DNA of 34,869 nt from NCBI GenBank assembly GCA_015065165.1, contig SVQU01000020.1:1-34869 (forward strand), written 5' to 3'. A model generated the notes under the pieces. The model was given only the letters and a program-made list of their open reading frames with translations. It was not told the origin of the DNA and made no database searches. A program made the position numbers and the translations under genes. The DNA is from Oscillospiraceae bacterium (lineage in GTDB: Bacteria > Bacillota > Clostridia > Oscillospirales > CAG-382). Below, one piece after another: positions 1 through 7,810 of the stretch. Within the stretch, counting starts at the first letter, position 1, and the number at the start of each line of letters is the position of its first letter.

Positions 1-112
1 AATTGCCGTCTCGCTGTCAGCATCGCTTCTTCTCTTCCTTGCACAGAGGAGACAGCAAAAACTTGATTTGAAATTATCTTATACACTTTTTAAACAGCCC
101 ATAATAAAATTC
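1..112. other. left-edge sequence, no gene assigned
   Basis: One plus-strand frame stays open from the window edge to a TAA at 131-133. Its translation reads like a hydrophobic segment followed by basic and glutamine residues, so it could be the tail of a membrane protein, but it runs into the stem of the hairpin at 113-150. Another frame stops at 64-66. Neither can be supported as a gene without the sequence to the left. Nothing else is visible here. Confidence 0.3.
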
Positions 113-150
113 AGACACATCATTTTGGAGTAATCCATTATGATGTGTCT
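113..150. terminator. intrinsic terminator hairpin
   Basis: A perfect 10-bp inverted repeat, AGACACATCA at 113-122 and TGATGTGTCT at 141-150, encloses an 18-nt loop. On the plus strand it is followed at once by a run of six Ts (152-157), so it would end a plus-strand transcript entering from the left. On the minus strand it lies just past the stop of the small membrane protein gene and is followed by a weaker T-rich stretch, so it may serve both directions. The stem is AT-rich and modest in strength. Confidence 0.55.
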
Positions 151-155
151 ATTTT

Positions 156-641
156 TTACGAATTTACGTTATTCTGTTTTTCGGGTTCAATAATTAAAAA
201 CGGGCGGTCGATGAAGCGAAGGACGGCGACGGTCTGACCTTCATAAAAATCGCCCCAATGCCAATCGTACTCGATGGTTTTGCGTACAGTTCTTTTTTCA
301 TCTGATACTACGAAATACATCATACGTACTTCAGTGGTATCATACGTAGCGCCCGGCTGATGAGATGCGTATTTCTTTACGTTCTCTACAGTTACATTTG
401 AATATTTAATTACACCAACGAATTCTTTTGGTCTGAACAAATAATATATCTTTGAACTTTTACAGGCAATATATAACAAAATTAAAAATACGCCATACAG
501 TATTGAGTATTTGGCAAAAAAATCAGTTAATACAAGTATAACTGCAAACGTCGCAATAATCAATATCATATAAATTGAGAACTTGATTATCGTTTCCCTT
601 TGTATTTTTGCTTGTTTCTGTCGAGCTTCTTCTAACGTCAT
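156..641 (-). CDS. hypothetical two-TM membrane protein
   Basis: I do not recognise the family. The product of about 161 residues has a short charged N-terminus (TLEEARQKQAKIQRE), two hydrophobic segments (roughly residues 19-40 and 45-61 from the chosen start), and a soluble C-terminal domain of about 95 residues rich in beta-type sequence. That domain should lie in the cytoplasm if both helices cross the membrane. Start choice is uncertain: the AAGGA motif at 654-658 is 12 nt from the ATG at 641 but only 3 nt from an in-frame GTG at 650, so I prefer the ATG. The gene follows the DUF4855 lipoprotein gene on the same strand, but the hairpin at 669-693 separates them, so it probably has its own or read-through transcription. 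Confidence 0.7.
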   Translation of the reverse strand: MTLEEARQKQAKIQRETIIKFSIYMILIIATFAVILVLTDFFAKYSILYGVFLILLYIACKSSKIYYLFRPKEFVGVIKYSNVTVENVKKYASHQPGATYDTTEVRMMYFVVSDEKRTVRKTIEYDWHWGDFYEGQTVAVLRFIDRPFLIIEPEKQNNVNS

Positions 642-668
642 ATAAATCACTTTTCCTTATAAATCTCG

Positions 669-693
669 AAAAGAGAGCATTACGCTCTCTTTT
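669..693 (-). terminator. intrinsic terminator after the DUF4855 lipoprotein gene
   Basis: A perfect 10-bp inverted repeat, AAAAGAGAGC at 669-678 and GCTCTCTTTT at 684-693, has a 5-nt loop. It sits 8 bp past the stop codon of the lipoprotein gene. The minus-strand RNA would end in a short U run contained in the stem, which is typical of compact bidirectional terminators. It also lies just upstream of the ribosome binding site of the following small gene. Confidence 0.65.
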
Positions 694-701
694 CTACAAA
701 A

Positions 702-3700
702 TCATTTTACTGTAACTGTTACTTCGCAGGGTTGAGACCAGCCGAGATATTCATTATAAGCGAAGCTAAACTTAACCTCACCAATGAAATCCTTTTCGGG
801 ATAGAAGGTAAAGGTTCCATCGCCGTTCATGGAAACAGTGCCGTTTTCGGGCATCACTTCAACACGGAAATCACGAGGTAAATCGTTTGCGAATTCTATA
901 GATCCCATAACAGGAGTATTCTTATCCGCAGTATAGGTTAAGCCTGTGATTGCTTCGGGACAAATGTTTAAATCGCCCTTAATGAAGTGATAAGTCTGGT
1001 CATAAACGTTACGCGCCATTTCGGATTTGGAATTTGCAGCATCACGGAAAATCGTCAACGCCTGGTAGTACATAACGATAGTATCGTTCATATAACCATA
1101 GGTTGCACCCGAGCCGAGATATTCCATATATTTCTTATAGAACATAGGCTGGGACAGACAAGTGCCGTCAACCTCCATTTCAAAGCCCATACCGAGAAGC
1201 TTTGTAATTTCTGCACAATTCACAACGTTGCTATAAGGTGTTTCTGCCTTGAAAACGTAGTTAGGCTGCATACAAGCAACGTCAAATCCCACGTCTGCCC
1301 ACTGGTTATATCCGGGAGAGCAGTAATAAGGAATCCAGAAGAAGTCTTTATCAACCTTATGAACCGCATCGGCAGTAGCGTTAAGAAGTGCCTTGGTGTC
1401 CTTATCGTTGCTTTCCAACGCCTCGTGCCACCAATAGTAGCCGACCAATTCTATATTCTTAAGGTCTTTTTCAACAATTGTCTTTTCAATAGAATCGATA
1501 TACCATTCGATAATCTTTATTCTATCTTCAAGCTTACCTGTATTTTCTGCAACACCGTCTCCGTCAACGTCGCCGAAATCATAGGCCACAGGAAATCCCT
1601 TATCGTTATATTTATAAGGATAATAGAGCGTTACAGCATACTTAAACTTATAGTCATCGCCAAGGTTAAGTGCGGTTTTTATCTGACCTGCCGCGTCTTC
1701 TAAAGCCATAACATTTCTGCCGTCATTGAACAAATCTTCGATAGTCCACTTCCAGTCGGAAATTGTACTTCCTTTATGAGGAGAAGCTCCGCTGGGCATT
1801 TCAGAGTTATTATGAAGGAAGAGGAAACTATCGAACATAAGATCCTGAGGCTTGCCATCTTTATCAACGTATGCGAGATAAGGAATCAAATCCTCGGCAA
1901 CATAATAATTGTTCTTACTATGGTACATAAGGCAAAGGTCTTTAGCGCCACCAAGAAGTTCTTCGGAAGGCTCGATGCGACTACCCGATAAGAAGCCCTT
2001 TTGCAATTCATAACCCGAAGCGCCTGCATCGGCACCGCCGGAATTCTTTTTGCCGAACACTTCTAATTCGTCGCATCCGCACCAAACGTTAACGTTGAAC
2101 TCAAAGGCAACGTATCTTGCCTTTATGGCTTTATCTAACGTAAGCGCGCCACGATAGATTGCACTATCATCTGTAGGGTCTAAATCTACAGCAAGTTCAA
2201 CGTTACCTAACACATACCAATTATTACCGTCTATAGAGCTATAAACCGTAACCTTTGTGGGCTTAGTAACAGCCCAACTGGGTTGGTCAACAAAGCTTGC
2301 GGTAAATTTATCAACAGAAGAAATATGTTCTAAATCATAAATAACAGTTCTACCTGCGCCGTGGCAGAACTTGAAATATCCGCTTGTGCCAATATTTGTG
2401 CCAAACGCAAATCTACCGTCTGTCAAAAGCGTAGACGTAACGGGGGTATTATTACTCCACTGGTCTTCGGGAACGTTAGACGCAGACATAATCTGCTGTG
2501 TTTTACCGAGAATGAGATTAGTGTATTCACTACTTCCCTCACTGCCCCAATCTGTAGCGTCATTCTTAAGCTCGATCGAAGGATACAAGGAATCATCAGC
2601 GGGTTCGCGATATGCGTAAACACCCAATTCCTCCAACATAATATAGTTGGTTTCGGTAGCAACAAAGGTATATTCGATATATCTTGCGCTAACAGCAGTA
2701 TTAAAGGGCAGAGAGAAGCAATATGTACCTGCTTGGGTAAGGGAACTGCCGTAAAGAATGCCCAATTCGGTTCTTTCTTTATTCTCATCCAAAGCCGCAA
2801 TCTTTACGGCAACGGGCAAATATGTGCCAACGGCAATATTTGCATAGAAATTCGCTTCGATAATAGCGATATCCTCAACCTTTTCGCCAAGGTCAAGGGT
2901 AACTGTTACATCCTCGGAAGCGTCAAAACCAACCCAGGTTTCGCCCTCGTAATAGCCACTGAGCTTGCCATCGGTAAGCATTGTACCGCCAATATCCTGA
3001 AAACGCTTAGTTGCGCCGTTTACGGTATATTTTGCATCTTTAGAAATCAAAATCTTTTCTAAATCACGGTTAATTTCCACATCGGAAACAGGCTTTTTTA
3101 CAGAACCAAGGGTTTGATATGCTTGGTTAACGGCATCCTTATAAAGTGTGTTCTGCTGGTCGCCGTCAACATCAGCAATAACCATAACCTCATCAAGGAA
3201 CTGCCATGCAGAGCTTTTGGAAACGTTAAATCTTACGTAACGCGCTCTATAATAGCCTACGTTTACAAACAAGCTTGCTTCTTGAACAGTGCCGTTAAAT
3301 GCTTTAGGATCTTCTTCTGGAGGCACTGCCTTTTGAAGAGCACCTACAGAGCTCCATTTCTTGCCATCTAATGAAACAAAAACAGAAAGAGAACCGGGTT
3401 CGGCAATTGCAGCTTGGTCATAACAGAGATAACCCACCTTAAAACCGTAAATTCTTTCATTTACAGCGCCGAGGTCTACTACAATTTGAACAGACGAACT
3501 ATAACCCGACAACGCAACGTCGGAATAGTTACCGTCAACGATTTCGGATCTGATACCGTCAGTCAGCTCGGTACCGTAAGTATCCTCATATTCAGGTGCA
3601 GCACCGGGAGAGGCTGTATAAGATGCACCATTGGAAATAATAGTTTCAGAGGGATTTTCCGAAACGGGCACACCTGTTAAAACAGATTCTGCCACAGGTG

Positions 3701-3830
3701 CTTTACTGTCTTCGCCACTATTAGCGCCGCTTTCGGTTGAAGATGAATCGGAAGATTCGTTATTGCCGCAAGCGGTTACAAAAACAGAAAGCAACATTAT
3801 AATCACAAGTAAGAATGCGATTCTTTTCAT
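702..3830 (-). CDS. surface lipoprotein with three discoidin-like domains and DUF4855
   Basis: A 1042-residue secreted lipoprotein. Residues 1-20 are a signal peptide, and the lipobox VTAC places the lipidated cysteine at residue 21, followed by a Ser/Glu-rich linker. Three consecutive regions (about 55-220, 255-408 and 435-595) resemble F5/8 type C (discoidin, galactose-binding) modules: each has a TDG motif, a VDLG/YDLE-type strand and a terminal RYV/RYI-type strand. Residues about 610-955 match DUF4855, with YHSKNNYY, the YYWWHE segment and the FFWIPYY segment. The last 85 residues look like a cadherin/Ig-type repeat (GDGTFTFYPEKDFIGEVKF). The likely site is the outer face of the membrane, binding glycans. 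DUF4855 has no firmly known activity; its aromatic and acidic residues suggest a glycosidase-like barrel, which is inference. AAGGA precedes the ATG by about 8 nt. The gene starts 49 bp after the acyl carrier protein stop. Confidence 0.85.
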   Translation of the reverse strand: MKRIAFLLVIIMLLSVFVTACGNNESSDSSSTESGANSGEDSKAPVAESVLTGVPVSENPSETIISNGASYTASPGAAPEYEDTYGTELTDGIRSEIVDGNYSDVALSGYSSSVQIVVDLGAVNERIYGFKVGYLCYDQAAIAEPGSLSVFVSLDGKKWSSVGALQKAVPPEEDPKAFNGTVQEASLFVNVGYYRARYVRFNVSKSSAWQFLDEVMVIADVDGDQQNTLYKDAVNQAYQTLGSVKKPVSDVEINRDLEKILISKDAKYTVNGATKRFQDIGGTMLTDGKLSGYYEGETWVGFDASEDVTVTLDLGEKVEDIAIIEANFYANIAVGTYLPVAVKIAALDENKERTELGILYGSSLTQAGTYCFSLPFNTAVSARYIEYTFVATETNYIMLEELGVYAYREPADDSLYPSIELKNDATDWGSEGSSEYTNLILGKTQQIMSASNVPEDQWSNNTPVTSTLLTDGRFAFGTNIGTSGYFKFCHGAGRTVIYDLEHISSVDKFTASFVDQPSWAVTKPTKVTVYSSIDGNNWYVLGNVELAVDLDPTDDSAIYRGALTLDKAIKARYVAFEFNVNVWCGCDELEVFGKKNSGGADAGASGYELQKGFLSGSRIEPSEELLGGAKDLCLMYHSKNNYYVAEDLIPYLAYVDKDGKPQDLMFDSFLFLHNNSEMPSGASPHKGSTISDWKWTIEDLFNDGRNVMALEDAAGQIKTALNLGDDYKFKYAVTLYYPYKYNDKGFPVAYDFGDVDGDGVAENTGKLEDRIKIIEWYIDSIEKTIVEKDLKNIELVGYYWWHEALESNDKDTKALLNATADAVHKVDKDFFWIPYYCSPGYNQWADVGFDVACMQPNYVFKAETPYSNVVNCAEITKLLGMGFEMEVDGTCLSQPMFYKKYMEYLGSGATYGYMNDTIVMYYQALTIFRDAANSKSEMARNVYDQTYHFIKGDLNICPEAITGLTYTADKNTPVMGSIEFANDLPRDFRVEVMPENGTVSMNGDGTFTFYPEKDFIGEVKFSFAYNEYLGWSQPCEVTVTVK

Positions 3831-3846
3831 AAAATTTTCCTTTTAA

Positions 3847-3875
3847 ATTATAGATTCAAAACGAGAAAATACTTA
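3847..3875 (-). promoter_or_regulatory. possible internal promoter for the DUF4855 lipoprotein
   Basis: On the minus strand a perfect TATAAT lies at 3852-3847, in the 49-bp gap between the acyl carrier protein and the lipoprotein gene. No good -35 element is found at 16-18 bp; the best candidate, near 3870-3875, matches poorly. It could be an internal promoter or simply AT-rich gap sequence. No hairpin occurs in the gap, so read-through from the upstream genes is also possible. Confidence 0.3.
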
Positions 3876-3879
3876 AAGC

Positions 3880-4104
3880 TTATGCGTTTTCTTCCAAATA
3901 TGCAACCACATCGCCAACGGTTAGAAGTGTAGGAAGAGAAGATTCATCGAAAACAACGTTAAATCTTTCTTCACACAAAACCACAAGGTCAGCCAATTCC
4001 AAAGAATTGAAGCCGAGATCATTCATCAATTCAGCCTCGGGCTTAATGAGTTCGGGATTGATGTCCATTTCTTCAACAAGTAAATCTTTAAGTTTAGTAA
4101 GCAT
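3880..4104 (-). CDS. acyl carrier protein
   Basis: A 74-residue acidic acyl carrier protein of full family length. The DLGFNSLEL motif places the 4'-phosphopantetheine attachment serine at residue 34. The four-helix pattern is intact, with conserved acidic recognition helix residues after the serine. AGAGGT precedes the ATG with about 6 nt spacing and overlaps the stop region of the upstream acyl-activating enzyme; the genes are 13 bp apart, so they are almost certainly cotranscribed. No fatty acid synthase genes lie nearby, so this is probably a dedicated carrier loaded by its neighbour rather than the housekeeping AcpP. That role is inferred from context. Confidence 0.93.
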   Translation of the reverse strand: MLTKLKDLLVEEMDINPELIKPEAELMNDLGFNSLELADLVVLCEERFNVVFDESSLPTLLTVGDVVAYLEENA

Positions 4105-4117
4105 AACGTACCTCTTT

Positions 4118-5830
4118 TTAAGAAAGTTTATATCTTATTATTTTTTTTGTAGTAGTTTTTTCAAACTCTTCTTTTTGAATTTCAATACTGCGCACTTGCT
4201 TAAAGGATGCCAACATTTTATTTACATTTGCAACCTCGGAACGCATTTTTGCAATAATCTCTTCGTCCGAACAGTCCTTAAATTGATCGAAATCGGGATA
4301 AATCAAAGCTGTAAGAACAACTTCGCCCGAATCCTTTGTTCTGCCGACAACAACGCACTCCTTAATAGACTCGATTTTTTCAAGATATTCTTCGATTTCT
4401 TCGGGATATACGTTTTTGCCATTATTAAGAACAATAATATTCTTTTTACGACCGGTTATAAAGAGGAATCCTTCCTCGTTGAGATAGCCGTAATCACCTG
4501 TACGGAAATAACCCTCTTGCGTGAACGCGGCTTTTGTGGCGTCTTCCGCATTATAATATCCGAGCATTACGCTGGGACCCTTTACACAAATTTCACCAAT
4601 TTCGCCGCAAGGAAGATCTACTTCCCTGCCGTCTTCATCTGAAATTATTTTAACTCGTGTACCGGGAATGGGCAATCCAACAGAATCGTAATAGCAGGTA
4701 ATTAAGGGGTTTACGGCAACCAGAGGAGAACATTCGGTAATGCCGTAGCCTTGGGAAACGTTGATGCCTATATTTTCAAACCATTGAATTGCTTCGGGAT
4801 CTGTAGCCGCGCCACCGCAAATGATTCTGTTAAGCTTACCGCCCAAGGATTTGCGAATTTCAGAGAATACGATACTTCTTGTGTCGATACCAACCTTGCG
4901 TAAAGCCTTTGTTGCCTTAACACCTACATTGATAACGTTTTCTTTATTTCTCTTTTTGATCTCGTCAGAAATCTTCTTTTTGATGGTTGAGATATACAAA
5001 GGAACAACAACCAAAACCGAAGGTCTGAACATTTTTATGTTACGCATTACGTATTTAAGGCTGTTATTAATACATATGGTAACACCTATTCTGATAGCAG
5101 ACAACTGACCTGCAGTAAGTTCATAGGTATGGTGCATAGGCAAAACGCTTAACAATACGTTGTCAGGAGGAAGATTAATCATATTACAACAAGCGTTAAT
5201 GTTAGAAGTAATATTATCCTCGGAAAGCATAACACCCTTACTGGTGCCCGTTGTACCTGAAGTGAACAAAAGGGCGCACATTTTGGATGTGTCATAACGA
5301 GCATCGGCAAAAATAGTCGAACCGCTATCAAGAAGTTCATTACCCTTTTCTATCATTTCTTTGAAAGTAATACAACGTTCATCCGAACAATCGCAATTAT
5401 CAAAGCAGATGATTTTTTTGATTTTCGGAATATCCATTTGCAAAACTTTTTCAATATAAGAAGCCGAACAGAAAATAGCCTCTGCTTCGGAATATTGAAG
5501 AAAGCTTTCTATTTGAGTAGGCAAAAGTTCTTTATCCAAGGGAATTACAACTGATGCACTGCCGATGGTGGCGGCATAGGAAATTACCCATTCGGGGCGG
5601 TTTTCTGACAATATAGCAATTTTAGTATGTTGCAAACCTAAATCGGAAATTGCCGTACCAATTGCATTATACGTAGAATACAATTGATTATATGTCATTT
5701 CCGCAACATCATTAGCAGATGTAAAATACTTATATACCACCTTATCGCCGAATTTTTCTGCAGACTCACGGAAAATTTGACGCAGATTTTCGGGTGTTTG
5801 GTATACGTTTTTAATTACAGGTTTTTTCAA
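4118..5830 (-). CDS. AMP-dependent acyl-CoA/acyl-ACP synthetase
   Basis: A 570-residue adenylate-forming enzyme of the long-chain acyl-CoA synthetase type. It activates a carboxylic acid with ATP and transfers it to a thiol. The P-loop motif LLFTSGTTGTSKG is at about residues 188-199, the A5 motif GYGITECSPL at 361-370, the YFRTGDYGYL and TGRKKNIIV motifs at 441-467, and a C-terminal TTTKKIIRYKLS segment carries the expected catalytic lysine at 562 or 563. The start is a TTG at 5830: an AAAGGAG site lies 9 nt upstream and the next methionine is 45 residues in. With the acyl carrier protein gene 13 bp downstream, the acceptor is probably that carrier, but CoA cannot be excluded. Substrate chain length cannot be read from the sequence. 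Confidence 0.92.
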   Translation of the reverse strand: MKKPVIKNVYQTPENLRQIFRESAEKFGDKVVYKYFTSANDVAEMTYNQLYSTYNAIGTAISDLGLQHTKIAILSENRPEWVISYAATIGSASVVIPLDKELLPTQIESFLQYSEAEAIFCSASYIEKVLQMDIPKIKKIICFDNCDCSDERCITFKEMIEKGNELLDSGSTIFADARYDTSKMCALLFTSGTTGTSKGVMLSEDNITSNINACCNMINLPPDNVLLSVLPMHHTYELTAGQLSAIRIGVTICINNSLKYVMRNIKMFRPSVLVVVPLYISTIKKKISDEIKKRNKENVINVGVKATKALRKVGIDTRSIVFSEIRKSLGGKLNRIICGGAATDPEAIQWFENIGINVSQGYGITECSPLVAVNPLITCYYDSVGLPIPGTRVKIISDEDGREVDLPCGEIGEICVKGPSVMLGYYNAEDATKAAFTQEGYFRTGDYGYLNEEGFLFITGRKKNIIVLNNGKNVYPEEIEEYLEKIESIKECVVVGRTKDSGEVVLTALIYPDFDQFKDCSDEEIIAKMRSEVANVNKMLASFKQVRSIEIQKEEFEKTTTKKIIRYKLS

Positions 5831-5856
5831 AAAATAACACTCCTTTACAAATACTT

Positions 5857-5884
5857 ATTATATCAAAATATTTGAAAATGTCAA
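5857..5884 (-). promoter_or_regulatory. consensus sigma-A promoter for the acyl synthetase operon
   Basis: Read on the minus strand, TTGACA (5884-5879) and TATAAT (5862-5857) are both perfect consensus hexamers with a 16-bp spacer. The predicted start is near 5850, about 20 nt before the TTG start codon, and the ribosome binding site at 5846-5840 lies within that short leader. This should drive the synthetase and acyl carrier protein genes strongly in vegetative cells. Confidence 0.8.
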
Positions 5885-5899
5885 TAGAAGCGGTATATT
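5873..5899 (+). promoter_or_regulatory. possible forespore (sigma-G-like) promoter for spoVA
   Basis: Upstream of spoVAC, TGAAAA (5873-5878) and GTATATT (5893-5899) are separated by 14 bp. spoVA operons are known to be read by the forespore sigma factor G, whose consensus is about TGAATA and CATACTA, so the match is partial. It overlaps the -35 region of the divergent sigma-A promoter. The call rests mainly on the known regulation of the family. Confidence 0.35.
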
Positions 5900-5957
5900 T
5901 TCGAGTCCGATGCAAAAAATAGTAAACAAGGAAAATGAAAAGGAAAAGGATGTTTTT

Positions 5958-6392
5958 ATGACCAACAAACAATACGGAGAATATACCGAAAAGCGTTCTG
6001 AAAAATCTCCGGTTTTATCGAATTGTGTAAAAGCTTTTCTAGTCGGCGGAACAATATGTACCATCGGCGAATTATTTTCGGAACTCTTTTCTTACCTTGG
6101 CGCAGACAAGGACACGTCCCTTCTGATGGCTTCCATAATGCTTATTTTCACATCGGGTTTATTAACGGGCATTGGCGTTTTTGACAAAATAGCAAAATTT
6201 GGCGGCGGAGGAGCGCTTGTACCTATAACCGGATTTGCCAATTCTGTTGTATCTCCTGCCATAGAAGCAAAAAGCGAGGGCTACGTAACGGGGGTTGCTT
6301 CGAAAATTTTTACTATCGCAGGTCCTGTTATCGTATACGGAGTTTTTAGTTCAGTAATTTACGGTATTATCTACTTTTTATGTACAATGTGA
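5958..6392 (+). CDS. spoVAC: stage V sporulation protein AC
   Basis: SpoVAC is an integral membrane subunit of the spore channel that moves dipicolinic acid (as its calcium chelate) into the forespore and out at germination. In Bacillus the protein has mechanosensitive properties. The sequence shows several hydrophobic helices and the family hallmarks KFGGGGALVPITGFANSVVS and GPVIVYG. I chose the ATG at 5958 (144 residues, close to the usual 150) because AAGGA precedes it by 7 nt; an ATG at 5910 would add a charged extension without a ribosome binding site. It is the first gene of a spoVAC-spoVAD-spoVAE operon, the minimal set found in clostridia. The accessory spoVAA, spoVAB, spoVAEa and spoVAF are absent here. 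Confidence 0.95.
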   Translation: MTNKQYGEYTEKRSEKSPVLSNCVKAFLVGGTICTIGELFSELFSYLGADKDTSLLMASIMLIFTSGLLTGIGVFDKIAKFGGGGALVPITGFANSVVSPAIEAKSEGYVTGVASKIFTIAGPVIVYGVFSSVIYGIIYFLCTM

Positions 6393-6399
6393 GGAATAT

Positions 6400-7398
6400 A
6401 TGAAGAACAACGTTTTGAGTTTCAATAACGTCTATATTAGCGACAGCTCGGCTATTGTCGGCAAAAAAGAATACGAAGGCCCTATTGGTGAAAGCTTCGA
6501 TGCATACGAACAAGATGAATATTTCGGATGCAAAAGCTTTGAAGAAGCAGAAAGCGAAATGGTGCGAAGAAACCTCAATCTCTTACTAGGTAAAGCAAAC
6601 AAAAACTTTGATGACATTGATATTATTATGGGCGGAGATTTGATTAATCAATGTACCGTATCCAGCTTTGCCGTATGTGGCGAAAAAGTTCCCTTTTTAG
6701 GGTTATACGGTGCGTGCTCAACAATAATTGAGGCAATTATTAATGCGTCTGTTTTTATAGATGGCGGTTTTGTTAATACCGCTATCGGTATGGCTTCTTC
6801 CCATTTCTGCTCCTCCGAAAGGCAATATAGATTCCCATTGGAATATGGCAGTATAAGAACACCTACAAGCCAACATACAGTTACAGGCGCAGGCGCCGTT
6901 TTGTTGACGAAGGAAAGGTCTGAAATTTCCGTAAAAGGTGCAGTTATTGGCAGAATTGTAGACAAAGGCATTACAGACGCTAACAATATGGGAGCTGCTA
7001 TGGCATGTGCTGCTGTTGATACAATAAAAAGATTTTTTAATAACTCTAATATGTGTCCCGAAGATTTTGATATAATTTCAACGGGTGATTTAGGCATTGA
7101 AGGTCATTCGATAGCAAGAGAAATGCTTAATTTAGAGGGCATTCCTATCGGGAATAACTTTACCGATTGCGGTATGCTTATTTATGATAAGAAAAAGCAG
7201 GACACACATTCGGGCGGCTCAGGTTGCGGTTGTATTGCCAGTGTTTTATGTGGGCATTTTATGAAAATGTTAAATAAAAAAGAAATAAAAAATATTTTAG
7301 CCGTTGGCACCGGCGCACTTTTAAATCCAAACAGCGTTTTTCAGCAACGTAACATTCCTGCTATTGCACACGCCGTTCATATTTCCGCGGAGGTTTAA
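6400..7398 (+). CDS. spoVAD: stage V sporulation protein AD
   Basis: SpoVAD is the peripheral, dipicolinic acid-binding component of the SpoVA complex and has a thiolase-like fold. The 332-residue length matches the family (about 338). Visible features are GLYGACST (102-109), which corresponds to the thiolase nucleophile region with Cys106, the glycine-rich HTVTGAGAVLL segment (159-169), and the C-terminal SGGSGCGC (271-278), which is a SpoVAD signature. The ATG has GAGGAA 5 nt upstream, overlapping the spoVAC stop, and the spoVAE ATG follows its stop with no gap. It is expected to be made only in the forespore. Confidence 0.97.
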   Translation: MKNNVLSFNNVYISDSSAIVGKKEYEGPIGESFDAYEQDEYFGCKSFEEAESEMVRRNLNLLLGKANKNFDDIDIIMGGDLINQCTVSSFAVCGEKVPFLGLYGACSTIIEAIINASVFIDGGFVNTAIGMASSHFCSSERQYRFPLEYGSIRTPTSQHTVTGAGAVLLTKERSEISVKGAVIGRIVDKGITDANNMGAAMACAAVDTIKRFFNNSNMCPEDFDIISTGDLGIEGHSIAREMLNLEGIPIGNNFTDCGMLIYDKKKQDTHSGGSGCGCIASVLCGHFMKMLNKKEIKNILAVGTGALLNPNSVFQQRNIPAIAHAVHISAEV

Positions 7399-7752
7399 AT
7401 GAATTATTTATATGCCTTTTTTATCGGTGGTATTTTATGTGTACCGGCTCAAATTTTATTAGATAAAACAAAAATAACCAATGCAAGAATTCTTACGGGA
7501 TACGTGGTTGCGGGCGTTTTCCTTTCCGCATTGACTATTTACACTCCTATTGTTAATTTTGCTTCAGCAGGTGCCACTGTACCCTTAACAGGTTTTGGAT
7601 ACGCTCTTGCTAACGGTGTTCGCGATGCTGTTGACAATGATGGTCTAATTGGTGTTTTAACGGGAGGTCTTTCGGGCACCGCGGCAGGAATAACCGCCGC
7701 TATGTGTTTCGCGCTGGTTTTTACACTGTTTTTTAAAAGCAGACAAAAATAA
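7399..7752 (+). CDS. spoVAE: stage V sporulation protein AE (SpoVAEb type)
   Basis: A 117-residue integral membrane subunit of the dipicolinic acid channel. It has the SpoVAEb pattern of four hydrophobic helices and the ASAGATVPLTGFGYAL motif (about residues 55-70), which parallels the ALVPITGFANS motif of SpoVAC; the two subunits are known to be related. The ATG abuts the spoVAD stop codon and a GGAGG lies within the last codons of spoVAD, so translation is probably coupled. A strong terminator follows. Confidence 0.95.
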   Translation: MNYLYAFFIGGILCVPAQILLDKTKITNARILTGYVVAGVFLSALTIYTPIVNFASAGATVPLTGFGYALANGVRDAVDNDGLIGVLTGGLSGTAAGITAAMCFALVFTLFFKSRQK

Positions 7753-7764
7753 ACCCAACACACA

Positions 7765-7794
7765 AAAAGACTGTCGCTTATGCGACAGTCTTTT
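7765..7794. terminator. bidirectional terminator between spoVAE and the ABC operon
   Basis: A perfect 13-bp stem, AAAAGACTGTCGC (7765-7777) paired with GCGACAGTCTTTT (7782-7794), has a TTAT loop. Ts end the stem on the plus strand and the A-rich left arm gives a U run on the minus strand. It lies 12 bp past spoVAE and 17 bp past the last permease gene, so it should stop both convergent transcripts. Confidence 0.9.
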
Positions 7795-7810
7795 ATAGTT
7801 CTTTGAAAAA

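Noticed and set aside
5910..5957. Earlier ATG for spoVAC
   Set aside because: It has no ribosome binding site and adds a charged extension not seen in the family, while the ATG at 5958 has AAGGA at good spacing.
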